Of a stretch of DNA of 64,000 nt, positions 44,570 to 55,425 are shown piece by piece. Position 1 is the first letter of the stretch. Every line of letters starts with the position of its first letter. Below the pieces are notes generated by a model. It worked only from the letters and a program-made list of their open reading frames with translations, was not told the DNA's origin and searched no databases. A program made the translations under genes and the position numbers. Source of the DNA: Phymorhynchus buccinoides (Eukaryota > Mollusca > Gastropoda > Neogastropoda > Raphitomidae); NCBI GenBank assembly GCA_017654935.2, contig CM065700.1, positions 44,325,931-44,389,930 on the forward strand, read 5' to 3'.

Positions 44570-44850
44570 TCCCCCACCTTCCGGAAGTTCTGTGCGTGTA
44601 ACTTCCTCTAATCTGTCACTCTCCTTGACTCTGCCTTTTCCCTTTGCTTACTGTCATCTACTATCTTTCTGCCTTACCGGTCCATTCTCCTGCCCTTTTT
44701 TCCCCCAAGAAACACTATCAAAAACATTTCCTCCAGCCGAAGTCGGACTTGCTGGGCCTAACTATTCTTAGTTAGGCGCATAACGGCAGCATGGCGCATT
44801 TGCGCTGACATAATTGACAGGAAACTGTCTGAGCGATCGAAAAAGAAAGA
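44570..44850 (+). mobile_element. family K retroposon, uninterrupted copy
   Basis: CCCACCTTCCGGAAGTTCTG through CTTTGCTTACTGTCATCTAC and GTCGGACTTGCTGGGCCTAA to CTGTCTGAGCGATCGAAAAA. Confidence 0.75.
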
Positions 44851-45292
44851 TCTCACATCAATGTGAAATTCTAAAAAATAAAAAATTAAAGCTTCTGACA
44901 AAACACTAGCATTAGTAGCAATAACCAGTTTTGACTTGACAATTCAGCTAGGATTTTTCACTCCATTCAAAAAAATTACGAAAAATTCCAGTCTGCTCTC
45001 GAAACAAAACTTACGCTTTAAAATGCAACTAAGCCTTGCAGAATAAATGAATGTTGAATACAAGGATTATAACTCAAACATGGAACTTATCTAAATGAAT
45101 ATTATAGTTCAATTTTTTATGTCAATAAAATCTACATTGCATTAATCTACATTACTCCTATAGAGCTATATTTTGTCTAATTTCTCTGAGGTGAGCTGAG
45201 CTACTGACGATGATAAGTACGAGCCAGTGTAGCAATTAAAATATTAACATTAATATAATACTAACTGATAATGTTTGTTACCCAAATCCCCG

Positions 45293-45322
<30 letters not shown>

Positions 45323-45323
<1 letters not shown>

Positions 45324-45570
45324 TTCCTCTAATTCTGTCATTCTCTTTGACTCTGCCTTTTCCCTTTGCTTACATGTCATCTGCTATCTTTCTATCTCAC
45401 TGGTCCATTCTCCTGCCTTTTTTCTATAAATTTAGTTTTTCTTCAGCCGGAGTCGGACATGTTGGGCCTAACTGTTTCTTAGTAAGGCGCGTAACGGCAG
45501 CATGACGCATCTACGCTCATATGACAGGAAACTGTCTGAGCGAACGAAGAAGAAGAAGAAGAAGAAGTTA
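45323..45570 (+). mobile_element. family K retroposon, copy with (GAA)n tail
   Basis: The same body preceded by a poly-C run; it ends CTGTCTGAGCGAACGAAGAA followed by a GAAGAAGAA tail. Confidence 0.75.
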
Positions 45571-45840
45571 CCCAAATGCCAAATATCCATTTCACTTTGC
45601 ACAAACAATACATCCTTAAAACAACAACAAAAACATTCATGGAGAGCTCAACATTATTTACACATGAATGATATTAGCTTTTTTGTGTAAATATATATGT
45701 TTTAGGTGAATCTCCTCCTAAAGCAGCATAGCCAACAAATACATTAGCATATAATATGTACATTTTCTTGATATTTTGCCCCCTCTTGTAAAGTATCGGA
45801 TGATCTTTTTGGTATGATGATTGATATTTCTTTATAAAAC

Positions 45841-45988
45841 CAGGGCCTGTATTCACATCGAGATAGTATGAGACCTATCATCATGATGTCCTCTCTAAAG
45901 TAGAAGGATTTGACAGGGCTTTTGAAGGACTTCTAAGATAGCATGATGATTAAGCTTCACAGTATCTCAATGTGAATACAGGCCCTGT
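45841..45988. mobile_element. 148-bp MITE with 25-bp TIR
   Basis: CAGGGCCTGTATTCACATCG at the left; ATGTGAATACAGGCCCTG at the right. CAGGG ends are hAT-like; no transposase. Confidence 0.78.
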
Positions 45989-46131
45989 TTTCTCCACAAT
46001 AGTATGTTGTAAAGAAAAGCGATAAAAAAAAAACCACCCATAAATGGAGCAATATTACTACTCATTTATCAAGGCTAAGCCTAAAACCAACATATTAGCA
46101 ACCCCTTACAGAAGAGACTGAAATATTTGGC

Positions 46132-46137
46132 TTTATT
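46132..46137 (-). terminator. candidate poly(A) signal for Slingshot
   Basis: AATAAA on the - strand, just beyond the stop-codon-derived tandem array and about 1.1 kb after the stop codon. It is a plausible polyadenylation signal by position only; A/T-rich sequence gives many chance matches and the real 3' end may lie further left. Confidence 0.2.
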
Positions 46138-46384
46138 CCACAGAAACGTTGCAGCCATTTCTGGGGATTTCGCTTCCTAGTGTTCCGCTGAACACATTTT
46201 ATTTTACCGTGAGTGAAGGAAGTCATGTGATAGAAAGACTATTATATCCTTGCATCATGGATAAGTATAATGGTCTGTGAGCTTTGACACATAGTGACAC
46301 CCCTCACATAGACAAGTGATACCTATCCTAGCAACCCTCGCTTGAAAGAATAGGTCTGTCTGTGATGCATCCTAACAGTAACAC

Positions 46385-47050
46385 CCCCTCACACTGATGA
46401 GTGGAACGCTCTGTAAGAGTGAATCAGTTTGTGCAGTGACACATGTATCCTAACACCCCCTCGCACTGATGAGTGGAACGCTCTTTAAGAGTGAATCAGT
46501 TTGGGCAGTGACACATCCTAACACCCCCTCACACTGATGAGTGGAACGCTCTGTAAGAGTGAATCAGTTTGTGCAGTGACCCATCCTAACACCCCCTCAC
46601 ACTGATGAGTGGAACGCTCTGTAAGAGTGAATCAGTTTGTGCAGTGACACATGTATCCTAACACCCCCTCACACTGATGAGTGGAATGCTCTGTAAGAGT
46701 GAATCAGTTTGTGTAGTGACACATCCTAACACCCCCCACACTGATGAGTGGAACGCTCTGTAAGAGTGAATCAGTTTGTGTAGTGACACATGCATCCTAA
46801 CACCCCTTCACACTGATGAGTGGAACGCTCTGTAAGAGTGAATCAGTTTGTGTAGTGACACATCCTAACACCCCCCACACTGATGAGTGGAACGCTCTGT
46901 AAGAGTGAATCAGTTTGTGTAGTGACACATGCATCCTAACACCCCCTCACACTGATGAGTGGAACGCTCTGTAAGAGTGAATCAGTTTGTGTAGTGACAC
47001 ATCCTAACAGCCCCTCACATTGATGAGTGGAACGCTCTGTGACACATCCT
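46385..47050 (-). repeat. 68-72-bp tandem array (10 units) beside the Slingshot stop codon
   Basis: The unit (+ strand) is CCTAACACCCCCTCACACTG, ATGAGTGGAACGCTCTGTAA, GAGTGAATCAGTTTGTGCAG, TGACACAT. The central TCACACTGATGAGTGGAACG matches the complement of the last Slingshot codons and stop (TCACATTGACGAGTGGAACG at 47211-47230). Degenerate units continue to about 47200. Confidence 0.93.
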
Positions 47051-47210
47051 TGCACCCCTCACTTGTAATTTTTGTAAGAGTGAATCAGTCTGCGACACAT
47101 CCTAACACCCCCTCACTCGGTGGAGTGGGTCTGTCCCACTCCCAGTCTGTCTGCGACAACATCCTTGCAAACCCACGCTTGAAACCATCAGTAACACAAC
47201 CTCCCAGCCC

Positions 47211-48817
47211 TCACATTGACGAGTGGAACGGCCCTTGGCGCTGAATGGAGGGAGGGAAAGACCCCAAGCTGCCTTGCTGCTGCAGTCTGGACAAGGGGTG
47301 ACTCTTCCCGTGAAGTCTCCGCACTTTGACCCCCTCCGACATCAGTTCCCGCGCGTCCGAACCCATCGCCTCCCTGTTCCAAGGGGCCTGAACTCTGGGT
47401 GCCCCTCCAGCGCTAGCGGAGCCAGGGGCACGGCTAGAGTAATACGCCACATGGTCTGCCGAGCGGGGCCGCCGAGAAATTCGCGAAGGTTCGGCACCGG
47501 GGACCTGTCCCAGAAAGGCCCCCGGAAACTGGCTGCTGGGGTCCGGGGGAAGCCACACAGGGTTCTCTTCCAGCGATCTGGTTTGGGCGAAGCTGGAAGA
47601 AACGGAGCGTGCAGAGGAGGGGTGATTCTTCTCCCTCATCACTACGGAAGAGACATCCTCCTCACAGTCGGGAGGAGCCGACGAAGAGGACGCGTTCACC
47701 TCCCCTTCCCCTACGTCACCAAAAAGGCCGCCCCCTTCGAACTTTCCCCGTAAGTGTTTCACTACAGAGGGCGGTTGGTCGCTCGCGTGTCCAACTCCCG
47801 CGCCCCCGGAGGAACTGACAGAAAGCCCAGCGCTTGTGTCCATACCACCACTGTCTGGAGCATTTTGCTCCAGGGAAGAAACGTCGGACAGAAGAGTGTG
47901 TGGGGAGGGGGACGGGGACGACTGCTGCGTACACTGAGAGAGCTGCCGCTCGATGTTGGACAAGAACTCGGGGGAAGGCGAGAACAGCAATGACGACGAT
48001 ACCGATTCCGTCTTCGCCGGCTTCTTTGAGCCCTCGCTGTTGATGATGACGATCTTGCGCTCCGGTTTGGCGGCCTTCGTCTCCTTTTCGATGCTCTTCA
48101 CCAAGTGTTTCACCAAACTGCTCCCCGCTTCGCCCCCTTCTTCATTCTCATTTTCTTCCCTTTTAGGCGGGGAGGAGACGAAAGCGGAGCCGATTTCTCG
48201 AATCATGGCCAAGGTCTCTGCGTCGTACTGTCCCTTCTCACTGTGCTTCTGCGCCGAGGGGAAGGAGTGGGCGTAGGGCCGGAAAGACTGAGCCCCTTCG
48301 GTCCCGGACTTTGCCGATTCCACCCAGCGATCTTCCTCGGAGGAGTCGCTGTGATGGCGGTGCCTCTCGAAGGTGTGCGGAGAAAAAGAACCACCAGCCA
48401 ACGATCTTCCCTCCCCTTTGTCTCCTGGTTCCAGGAAAGCTTCTTTGCCCGGTTTTTTTCTCGACGCCCGAGTCCCGTTCTCACCCTCTCCATCTTCCGC
48501 CGCAGGCACGGAAACGTCCATGGGACAAGCTTTAGCCTGATGGGGCGGGACGGTTTGCGGTATCTGCATAGGGAAGGAGGAAGCGGGGGTGGATGAGGTT
48601 GGAATGTGAGTGAGTGGGGGTTGACCTAGCTCCAACATGACCGTCGTCGATTTAGGGGCGCCCACTTCCGTGGAGACTTGCATGGGTTGAGGATGTTGTT
48701 GTTGTTGTTGATGATGATCAGGGGACCGGCTTTCTCGTCTGTGGGTCGTCTCGTCTGACAGGGTGCGCTGGTGATGATTACCCGAAGAAGTGGCGTCCCA
48801 AGACTTGTTCTCAATTT
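47211..48817 (-). CDS. ssh: Slingshot phosphatase, large terminal coding exon
   Basis: The acceptor is TTGTTGTTGCTAG; the 535-codon exon ends with TGA at 47211-47213. It encodes a long disordered tail: a Gln/His run (HHQQQQQHPQP), Ser/Pro-rich tracts, two VKHL segments (SSLVKHLVKSIEKE and PSVVKHLRGKFEGG), RRPRSADHVAYYSS and a KSHPLSRLQQQ end. VKHL/V helices and an RSxDHV-like motif occur in Slingshot tails. The GC content is much higher than the flanking sequence. The last codons (FHSSM, stop) share about 20 bp with the unit of the 3' tandem array at 46385-47050. Confidence 0.85.
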
Positions 48818-49035
48818 CTAGCAACAACAAGAAGATAAAGATAAAACCAATGCACACACACACATGGACCAATGCACGCATATATACACACAGTGACACA
48901 CAAGCATGCACACATACAAACACACACAGACGCATGATGCACACACAATCTTGTCAGTAGCAGAAAAGGAATAAAAACAAATGCCGAAATAAGCACGATA
49001 CACGCAAAAAATGCAAATGCAGACACAAATATATA

Positions 49036-49218
49036 TACAGTGGAACCTCCCTTATAAGACCTTAACAAAATCATCCCAAATGAGGTCTTATAAGGGGAGG
49101 GGTCTTATAAGGGAGGTAATTTTAATACTTACAAAGAAGGGCAATGTCTCAGAGAAGTCGGTCTTAAATTGGGAGGGAGTCTTATAATGGGAGGTCTTAT
49201 AAGGGAGGTTCCACTGTA
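49036..49218. mobile_element. pogo-like MITE (family G), copy 4
   Basis: CAGTGGAACCTCCCTTATAA to TTATAAGGGAGGTTCCACTG with TA flanks, 183 bp, in the Slingshot intron. Confidence 0.87.
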
Positions 49219-49297
49219 CATATAGACATACACATTTAAACAACAACACATAGGCTATGCACAGACCAACACACTCACACACACATTTATTTATGCT

Positions 49298-49303
<6 letters not shown>

Positions 49304-49390
<87 letters not shown>

Positions 49391-49413
49391 AGGAGGGAGG
49401 GGGAGAGGGAGAG

Positions 49414-49481
<68 letters not shown>
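49304..49481 (+). repeat. (GA)n microsatellite
   Basis: Long GA tracts interrupted by a G-rich segment near 49384-49414. They produce spurious Leu/Ser ORFs on the - strand. Confidence 0.96.
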
Positions 49482-49482
<1 letters not shown>

Positions 49483-49840
49483 AGAGGAAGACAGGATGAG
49501 AAAAGCTGAAAAAGAAAACAAGTTATATTTCTGTAACCACAAATATCAACTAAACCAAAAAACACACACACATTATCTAAAAACAAACAAACACACAACA
49601 CCCACACAACAGCAGACTTTAAATCTTCCTAGAAAGACAACCACATTATAGAATGTGAACAAAAGTGACTGTGATGGGGAACATAAAAGCCGCATCGCAC
49701 TATCCGACCCAGTTGGATGAAAAAGGCTGTGACCTTTCCACAGTTTTCCTTTCTTTTGACAGAGTGAGTAGAAATCACAAATGCAAATTTTGGTTGAATA
49801 AAACTTTTGCAACCGGTCCGAAGGAATTGGCGACTGCACC

Positions 49841-50432
49841 CAGGGTTCGTACAGATCTGTGTCAAAAAAATTCCAGGACTATTCCAGGACCAGTTTACTA
49901 AATTTCAAGGACTCATACCGGTCAATGTCGGTTTCGTTCCCGCCTGAGTTGCTTGTGCTTCTGGCCTTGACAATGGCTTTTTACAGCACTCTCGTCCATG
50001 CTGGTGATGTCAAAGTTCTTTTTTGCACACTGTGCAGCTAGCTTTCAGTTTTGAAATATCTGTTGACGGAGCTAACCAGCTCTGATATTCTTTTTCTTTG
50101 CAGCCAAACATCGTTGAAAATGCAGTCTTCATTTTGTTGGAAAACGGAAGTACGGTAAAGGGAAGTAACTTCAGCGGCAGACAACTCGCGCAAATGTCGT
50201 CTGCTATGATCGCGATTGTTTTTTTAATTTGAATTTAGTTTTAACCTTCAAACGTTTTTTGTGGAGGAGAGATTTTGACTTTCATGGATTGAGATTAAGG
50301 ACGTGGTCAGACGATCTTGAAAATTCCAGGACTTTTCCAGGAGTCTTGGGGCCTTTGCTGTTTTTCAAACACTTTTCAAGCCCTGGAAAAGGTCCAGTAC
50401 TTTTCAAGGTTTCAAGGACCCTGTATGAACCT
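49841..50432. mobile_element. 590-bp TIR element (GGGTTCGTACA ends)
   Basis: CAGGGTTCGTACAGATCTGT at the left and GGACCCTGTATGAACCTAG at the right, with inverted AATTCCAGGACTATTCCAGG/AAAATTCCAGGACTTTTCCA-type blocks near the ends. Transposon ends of this wording are widespread in aquatic animals; superfamily not assigned. Confidence 0.75.
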
Positions 50433-50552
50433 AGCACCATTTACTTCCATCTCACAGTTGTGGGAATATAGCCAATGCATACTGATAGCGTGAAGCCGGC
50501 ACACGGCCACAACTAATTGAATGAAGTTCACAACACAGTTCTCTTCAAACTT

Positions 50553-50793
50553 AAAGACCCACCAGGTCACATGTTAAAATCACGGGTTTCAAATGTTTTC
50601 CCTCTTATAGCTGGTAAGAAATCTTGTTTTGACCAGGTTTGACTCCCATACAAATGCCCCCAGATTCCAAACCAAACATCATTTTAAAGAGCAGCATCAA
50701 TTTGAAGTTGGGTGAATTTGTATGTGGGTCACAGCTACCCAGGAAAAAAACCAAGGGACTTAATCGTGGTGGGTGAGTGTGTCTTAAAAGGTA
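50553..50793 (+). mobile_element. family C MITE, copy 3 (empty site)
   Basis: Uninterrupted 240-bp copy, AAAGACCCACCAGGTCACAT to GAGTGTGTCTTAAA, in the Slingshot intron; the internal ATTTTAAAGAGC corresponds to the P insertion point of copy 2. Confidence 0.85.
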
Positions 50794-51035
50794 GGATAGA
50801 TTGAGGGCGGATCTAAGTGGAACCAATTCTTCCCCCCTCAACAAAGCATGCGCATTACAAACATCCAGCAACCAAGTGAAAAAGCATCAAATAGACGGGC
50901 AGACACACAAAAAGAAAAATCACAAAACAGAAGAGGGAAACCTTACAAGACCCCAAGAAAGCAGATCATAATACTGAGCAGCAAAAGAAACGCAATTTGA
51001 AAGTTTAATTCGCTTGAATTTCAAATTTGTGACCC

Positions 51036-51171
51036 TTTGGGAGGTAAGGATAGGCCTAATGTTATACATGTCACAGAGGAATTCCCAATATTGCTGACAA
51101 TTTTTTTTCCTCTACCCAGTTAAGTTTAATTGTATTTTTTTGCTGAAAAATGGCTGGCGGCGAAAGGGTAA
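51036..51171 (-). mobile_element. piggyBac-like MITE (family P), copy 7, truncated
   Basis: Only about 136 bp of the core and one terminus (CTGGCGGCGAAAGGGTAAAG) are present, in reverse orientation, in the Slingshot intron. Confidence 0.7.
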
Positions 51172-51297
51172 AGTCGCTGGGCTAGTTTCTCACAACAGGC
51201 TTGCCAAGTCAAAAATCTCATTTTTTGGTCAATTATGAGTTATCTGTATTTTTTGTGTTCTCTAACATCTTATCTTTCATATTTATAAAGGATAATC

Positions 51298-51611
51298 TTT
51301 AACCTCTTCACTGCCCCGTCACGGATATTTCCGTCAACTTCCGGTAGCCTATAAACTGCCCCGTCACGGAAATATCCGTCATAGGGTTATTCTAAGAGTT
51401 TCCCTTTTTCTATCCATATGCTTTTCGCAGTATGTTTGAATGCATACAGTGAGAGTGTTCTCAAATGATAGTGTATTCAATTTCCTTTGAGGAAAGTATT
51501 GGTTATATGCACTTTTATTCAGAATGTTTTACGATGAATGCTGCAACCTAAAACGGCTTGGCAAATAGTTGCCTCAGAACCGGAAACGGGCTTGGCAGTG
51601 AAGGGGTTAAT
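51298..51611. mobile_element. second TTAA-flanked MITE family
   Basis: TTTAACCTCTTCACTGCCCC at the left and GGCAGTGAAGGGGTTAA at the right, about 310 bp. The core contains a duplicated CCGTCACGGA(A)ATATCCGTCA palindromic motif. The ends resemble family P but the core is different. Confidence 0.7.
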
Positions 51612-51719
51612 ATGGTCTCTAATGAGAAGGAAAATAAAAGATTAATGAACACCAAACGGCAAATGTGCATTTCTTTTGCTGCTCAGTCAACGCATGTGAA
51701 AGAAAATAATCTCCCAAAC

Positions 51720-52147
51720 CTTCTTTCTGTCGACGCACAATCCCTGCCTTCACGGGCACCACCTCTTCCCCAAACGTATACACCGTCACCCCAGCTTCTC
51801 CCTCTTCTCCTTCCTTTCTTCCTCCTTCACCCTCCTCTTCTTCTTTTCCATTCCTCCTTCCGTCTTCCATGCAGACGTCATCCGTGCTGCTCTCTCCGAC
51901 TCGGTGGTCCAGCTTCAACATCGCGATGTCCGCGATCGCCGTTTCTCCCCCGCCCGTTGCTGCCTCGGCTTTCTCCGATGGAGGGGAGACGATCGGGGTG
52001 CAGGTTTTGCGGCGCTCCGATTCGCGCTCCTTGTTGCTGGCGCCTGCGGCTGTGGAGCTCTCTTCTCGGAGGCTGGAGGAGCGCCGCACCGATTTCAGGG
52101 CGTCGGCATCGGCGGCGGTGGTTTCGTTGTCAGGGTTGTGTCGAAGT
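51720..52147 (-). CDS. ssh: Slingshot phosphatase, C-terminal tail exon 3
   Basis: The acceptor is CCCTCTCGCAG; the exon reads KLRHNPDNETTAADAD onward, with an E/G-rich run and then VVPVKAGIVRRQKE. That end resembles the PG-x-VRR-x-x-x-x-IEE motif of the previous exon, so the three form a repeated short motif. The only donor that both keeps this motif and gives the required phase (one base left) is GAAG|GTTTGG, which is weak. Joining there gives RRQKE-EIENKSW, extending the motif as VRRQKEEIE. The frame runs on to a stop past the donor, so an intron-retained C-terminus is possible. Confidence 0.72.
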
Positions 52148-52264
52148 CTGCGAGAGGGGAAGTGAAGGAAAGGTTTTTCGTAGGAAAAGTGAGTGAGCTT
52201 AGCATGCTTGGAGAGAGCGAGTGAGAGAAGAAGAGTTATGCGAATAAATAATATCTGAATGCTC

Positions 52265-52400
52265 AGTGCATCAGTCACACAAAAATCGCATGCACAAACA
52301 AATAAATTGGGTAGCGAGCCTCTGGCTGCGACGCGCTCTCCAGGTGGGAGCAACCTGAATTTGACAGAGACGTCTGTGACTATAAAGTACCTAATAATAC
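52265..52400 (+). mobile_element. tRNA-SINE family S, copy 4, 3' fragment
   Basis: Only the 3' third: CATCAGTCACACAAAAATCG to TAAAGTACCTAATAATACC, in a Slingshot intron. Confidence 0.75.
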
Positions 52401-53357
52401 CTAAATAACAATAATAATAGTTTTTTGTGTTTCAAGACATTTGGGGGGGGGGGGGGGGGGGGGGGGGGGTAAAGTGAGATTGAAATGTGTACAATTATAT
52501 GGATGTGATGCACAACCCTGCATGCAAAATTACTATCATGCAGAAATTAAGGATACACTAAATAGGATACACTAAATAATAATAAATATCAAAATTGCAT
52601 GCCAAATTAAGAATCGTAACAGTTAGAATGGAAAGATGTATTAAGACTTTCTTTTTAAAACGGCGTGCAAACTCAACACAAATAAATAAAATACACATAC
52701 ACTATACAAAAAAATACACGGGGGGTGGGGGTGGGGTGCGGTGGGGGGGCAAACCTTAACTATAAAAATGACACAAATAGAAGGGAAAACAAGGCAGGGG
52801 AAAATTTCATGCACAATGACAAATTCATAAAGAGTTGCTGACACTATATAATAATATTCACCAGAAAAAGGGGCATATGGTAAACTGGCAAATTATCATA
52901 CAGGAAAATTCATTTTCATCTGTATTGGTACATAAAAACACAAACACGGGCATCTATCATTATATGACGAGAATAGGCCATTTGCCGCATGCCGGCGACC
53001 TTCAATTTCACCGAGTTGAATTTAGAGAGTTGAACTAGAGAGGTCAGCGTAACTCGGGCAGAACGAGCTCGGGCAATTTAGTAGTCTAGTATAGAGTACG
53101 GACAGTCGTGGCAAATGCCCTATTTCAGCACGGATAATATTGCAGTGTTGAGAAAAAACCCAAGAGACTTTGTACCACAAAAAAAACCTTACACGGCTAC
53201 ACAAACTTTAACACTGTCAACATAATAACCAGCATGATTCGATACATTTCTTACACGATACATGTCACCTAAATAAAAAAAAGCAAATGCTAGCCTCGGG
53301 TTCCTATGAAGAAATCTGCGCTTTTTTGGTGTTTTTTTGTTTTGCATTTGGTATATT

Positions 53358-53755
53358 CAAGTCACAGAGACTTATCTCTGTGAAATTCGGGCTGCTCTCC
53401 CCTGGAGAGCGCGTCGCCGCAAGCGCAACACCTACCCTTTTTTCTTTCTTTCTTTTTTTTTTGGGGGGGAGGGGGGGGGGGTGAAACCTAGCTATCAATT
53501 TGGCCATACCAGGCAGCGGGATTTCTCCCTGCTCTTACGGACTTTCAACTGCCGTGGGATTTGTACGTGCGTAAAGTGCACGGGTCAGACTAGCTTTAAG
53601 TCCCCATCCGAAGGACACGACGTTCAGTGTTCGATTTTCCTGTCAAACTAGAAAGAAAGGGCGAGGCCGGGATTCGAACCCGGGTCACTCACGTTGCAGT
53701 CACGCATTACATTTGGCAGGCGAATGTCTTAACCACTCTGCCACCTTTCTCCCCC
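53358..53755 (-). mobile_element. tRNA-SINE, variant subfamily, full length
   Basis: It shares the 3' end of family S (CACAGAGACTTATCTCTGTG, GGAGAGCGCGTCGCCG) but has a different middle and a different tRNA-like head. Read on the - strand, the head contains GTGGCAGAGTGGTTAAGACA and GGGTTCGAATCCCGGC (A and B boxes). It resembles a Leu/Ser-type tRNA head but is not a functional tRNA gene. Confidence 0.8.
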
Positions 53756-53756
53756 A

Positions 53757-54775
53757 GGAATGCAGGAAAGCAGCATATAGCTCGCTTGTCAGGTCTGCCC
53801 TAGAGTATAGCTCAATTGTATGGGACCCCTATCACCAGAAGGACATTGACAAGCAGGAGGGAATCCAAAGCCGCTCCGCTCGCTTCATAAAGCAAGATTA
53901 CTCATCAAGAAACCCAGGCTGCGTCACTGACATGCTTCATGACCTACATCTTACCTCCCCTACATGAGACGGGAAACATCCTCGACTAACTTTCCTGTAT
54001 AAAATAACCAATGGACACTTCCCGGCTGTAAAGGCAGAGGATTTCATCACTCCTGCCAGAAACAAGAGGCCAGTGAGACCAACAAGATCAGAAGGTTCAC
54101 GGTCGCAAAACATCACAGCACAGTTTGCAAGAAACAACACCCGCTGAGCGCTACAACATCGAGTTCAGCAACACAGAAGCATACAAGAACAGCTTCTTTC
54201 CGGTAACGGTGCGAGACTGGAACAGCCTCAACGATGACACTGTGGGAGCTGAGACGACCGAGACTGGAACAGCCTCAACGATGACACCGTGGGAGCTGAG
54301 ACGACCGAGACTGGAGCAGCCTCAACGATGACACCGTGGGAGCTGAGACGACCGAGACTGGAACAGCCTCAACGATGACACCGTGGGAGCTGAGACGATC
54401 AAGACTGGGACAGCCTCAACGATGACACCGTGGGAGCTGAGACGATCGAGACTGGAACAGCCTCAACGATGACACCGTGGGAGCTGAGACGATCGAGACT
54501 GGAACAGCCTCAACGATGACACCGTGGGAGCTGAGACGACCGAGACTGGAACAGCCTCAACGATGACACCGTGGGAGCTGAGACGACCGAGACTGGAACA
54601 GCGTCAACGATGACACCGTGGGAGCTGAGACGATCGAGACTGGAACAGCCTCAACGATGACACCGTGGGAGCTGAGACGACCGAGACTGGAACAGCCTCA
54701 ACGATGACACCGTGGGAGCTGAGACGATCGAGGCCCTCAAGCTCCGCCTCTCGTCTCCAACAACAAATCACTCAA
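53757..54775 (+). pseudogene. CR1-like reverse transcriptase C-terminal relic with internal 47-bp array
   Basis: + strand reading gives ECRKAAYSSLVRSALEYSSI, VWDPYHQKDIDKQEGIQSRS, ARFIKQDYSS, VTDMLHDLHL; after a stop, LTFLYKITNGHFPAVKAEDF; then YKNSFFPVTVRDWNSLNDDT and finally ETIEALKLRLSS. This is the thumb/C-terminal part of a CR1-type RT (LEYxSxVWDPY, FFPxTVRDWNxL). Stops, frameshifts and the tandem expansion of RDWNSLNDDTVGAETxE make it dead. It begins exactly at the head of the SINE at 53358-53755. Confidence 0.75.
54216..54733 (+). repeat. 47-bp tandem array (about 11 units) in CR1 coding sequence
   Basis: The unit is GAGACTGGAACAGCCTCAAC, GATGACACCGTGGGAGCTGA, GACGATC. It encodes RDWNSLNDDTVGAETIE in one frame; 47 is not a multiple of three, so each unit shifts frame. 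Confidence 0.95.
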
Positions 54776-54834
54776 ATTCTTTTCTTTTTTTTCTTCATAT
54801 TTATCTTTATCTTATTTATTTATTTTTATACCCC

Positions 54835-55085
54835 CGTGGGGATACCGGGGGGTCTTCCATACAAATAATCCCCCTGCCTTCTGGAAGTTCTGTGCTTGTA
54901 ACTTCCTCTAATCTGTCTCTCTCTTTAATGTGGCGACAGCCCTGACATGGCCTTTGTTGTCGACAGGGCTATAATTTTAATCTTAATCTGTCTCTCTTTG
55001 ACTCTGCCTTTTCCATTGCATTGTATCATCTACTATCTTTCTGACTTTTTGGCCCATTCTCCAGCCTTTTTTCAAAAAAGATCTT
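54835..55085 (+). mobile_element. family K retroposon, 5' part
   Basis: GGGGATACCGGGGGGTCTTC, CTTCTGGAAGTTCTGTGCTT and TTTGACTCTGCCTTTTCCAT are present; the 3' part is missing. An extra ATCTGTCTCTCT segment is duplicated inside it. Confidence 0.65.
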
Positions 55086-55425
55086 CCATATAGTTTTTTC
55101 CTTTGAGCTCCTCCAAAATTGGAATGTGTCGGCTGAATGCAGCGAGGAGACCAGTGAAGACTGGAAAACGGACACATACGTACTCATTGTGGCCTTATGG
55201 TCTGGGAATGCTGCAGAATAATAATAATAATAATTTATTTTGATGCTTTCCTCAAAGTTTTTCTGTTGGTGTACTATAACCAGAATTGGTTCTTCTGCCA
55301 ACATACCCGATGCAGATGCAGATGCAGTAAAACCAGTACAAAGACAAACAAACTTTCCTTCAACCAGTTATTTTCCCATTCCCCGATGCATGCAACAGTT
55401 CCACAGCACGCACACACACACTTAC

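Larger units (their letters stand above)
48818..51719 (-). other. Slingshot intron
   Basis: It contains a (CA)n-rich stretch, family G copy 4, two (GA)n blocks (49304-49383 and 49415-49481), a 590-bp TIR element (49841-50432), family C copy 3, a truncated family P element and the TTAA-flanked element at 51298-51611. No exon is seen. Confidence 0.75.
52148..55425 (-). other. Slingshot intron
   Basis: It contains a SINE fragment, poly-G, a full variant SINE, a CR1-like relic with a 47-bp array and a family K fragment. The stretch 52470-53357 is otherwise featureless AT-rich DNA. Confidence 0.7.

Noticed and set aside
46385..47050. Hammerhead ribozyme in the repeated CTGATGAG motif
   Set aside because: CTGATGA is present in each unit, but no GAAA core with flanking stem II follows and the stems do not form, so it is a chance likeness.
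47223..48596. + strand ORFs (176, 163 and 107 codons) over the last Slingshot exon
   Set aside because: They are antisense shadows of a GC-rich coding exon; the - strand frame is far longer and fits the gene.
53660..53755. tRNA gene
   Set aside because: A and B boxes are present, but the sequence continues into a SINE body and lacks a proper cloverleaf. The heads at 32800-32862 and 59478-59545 were rejected for the same reason.
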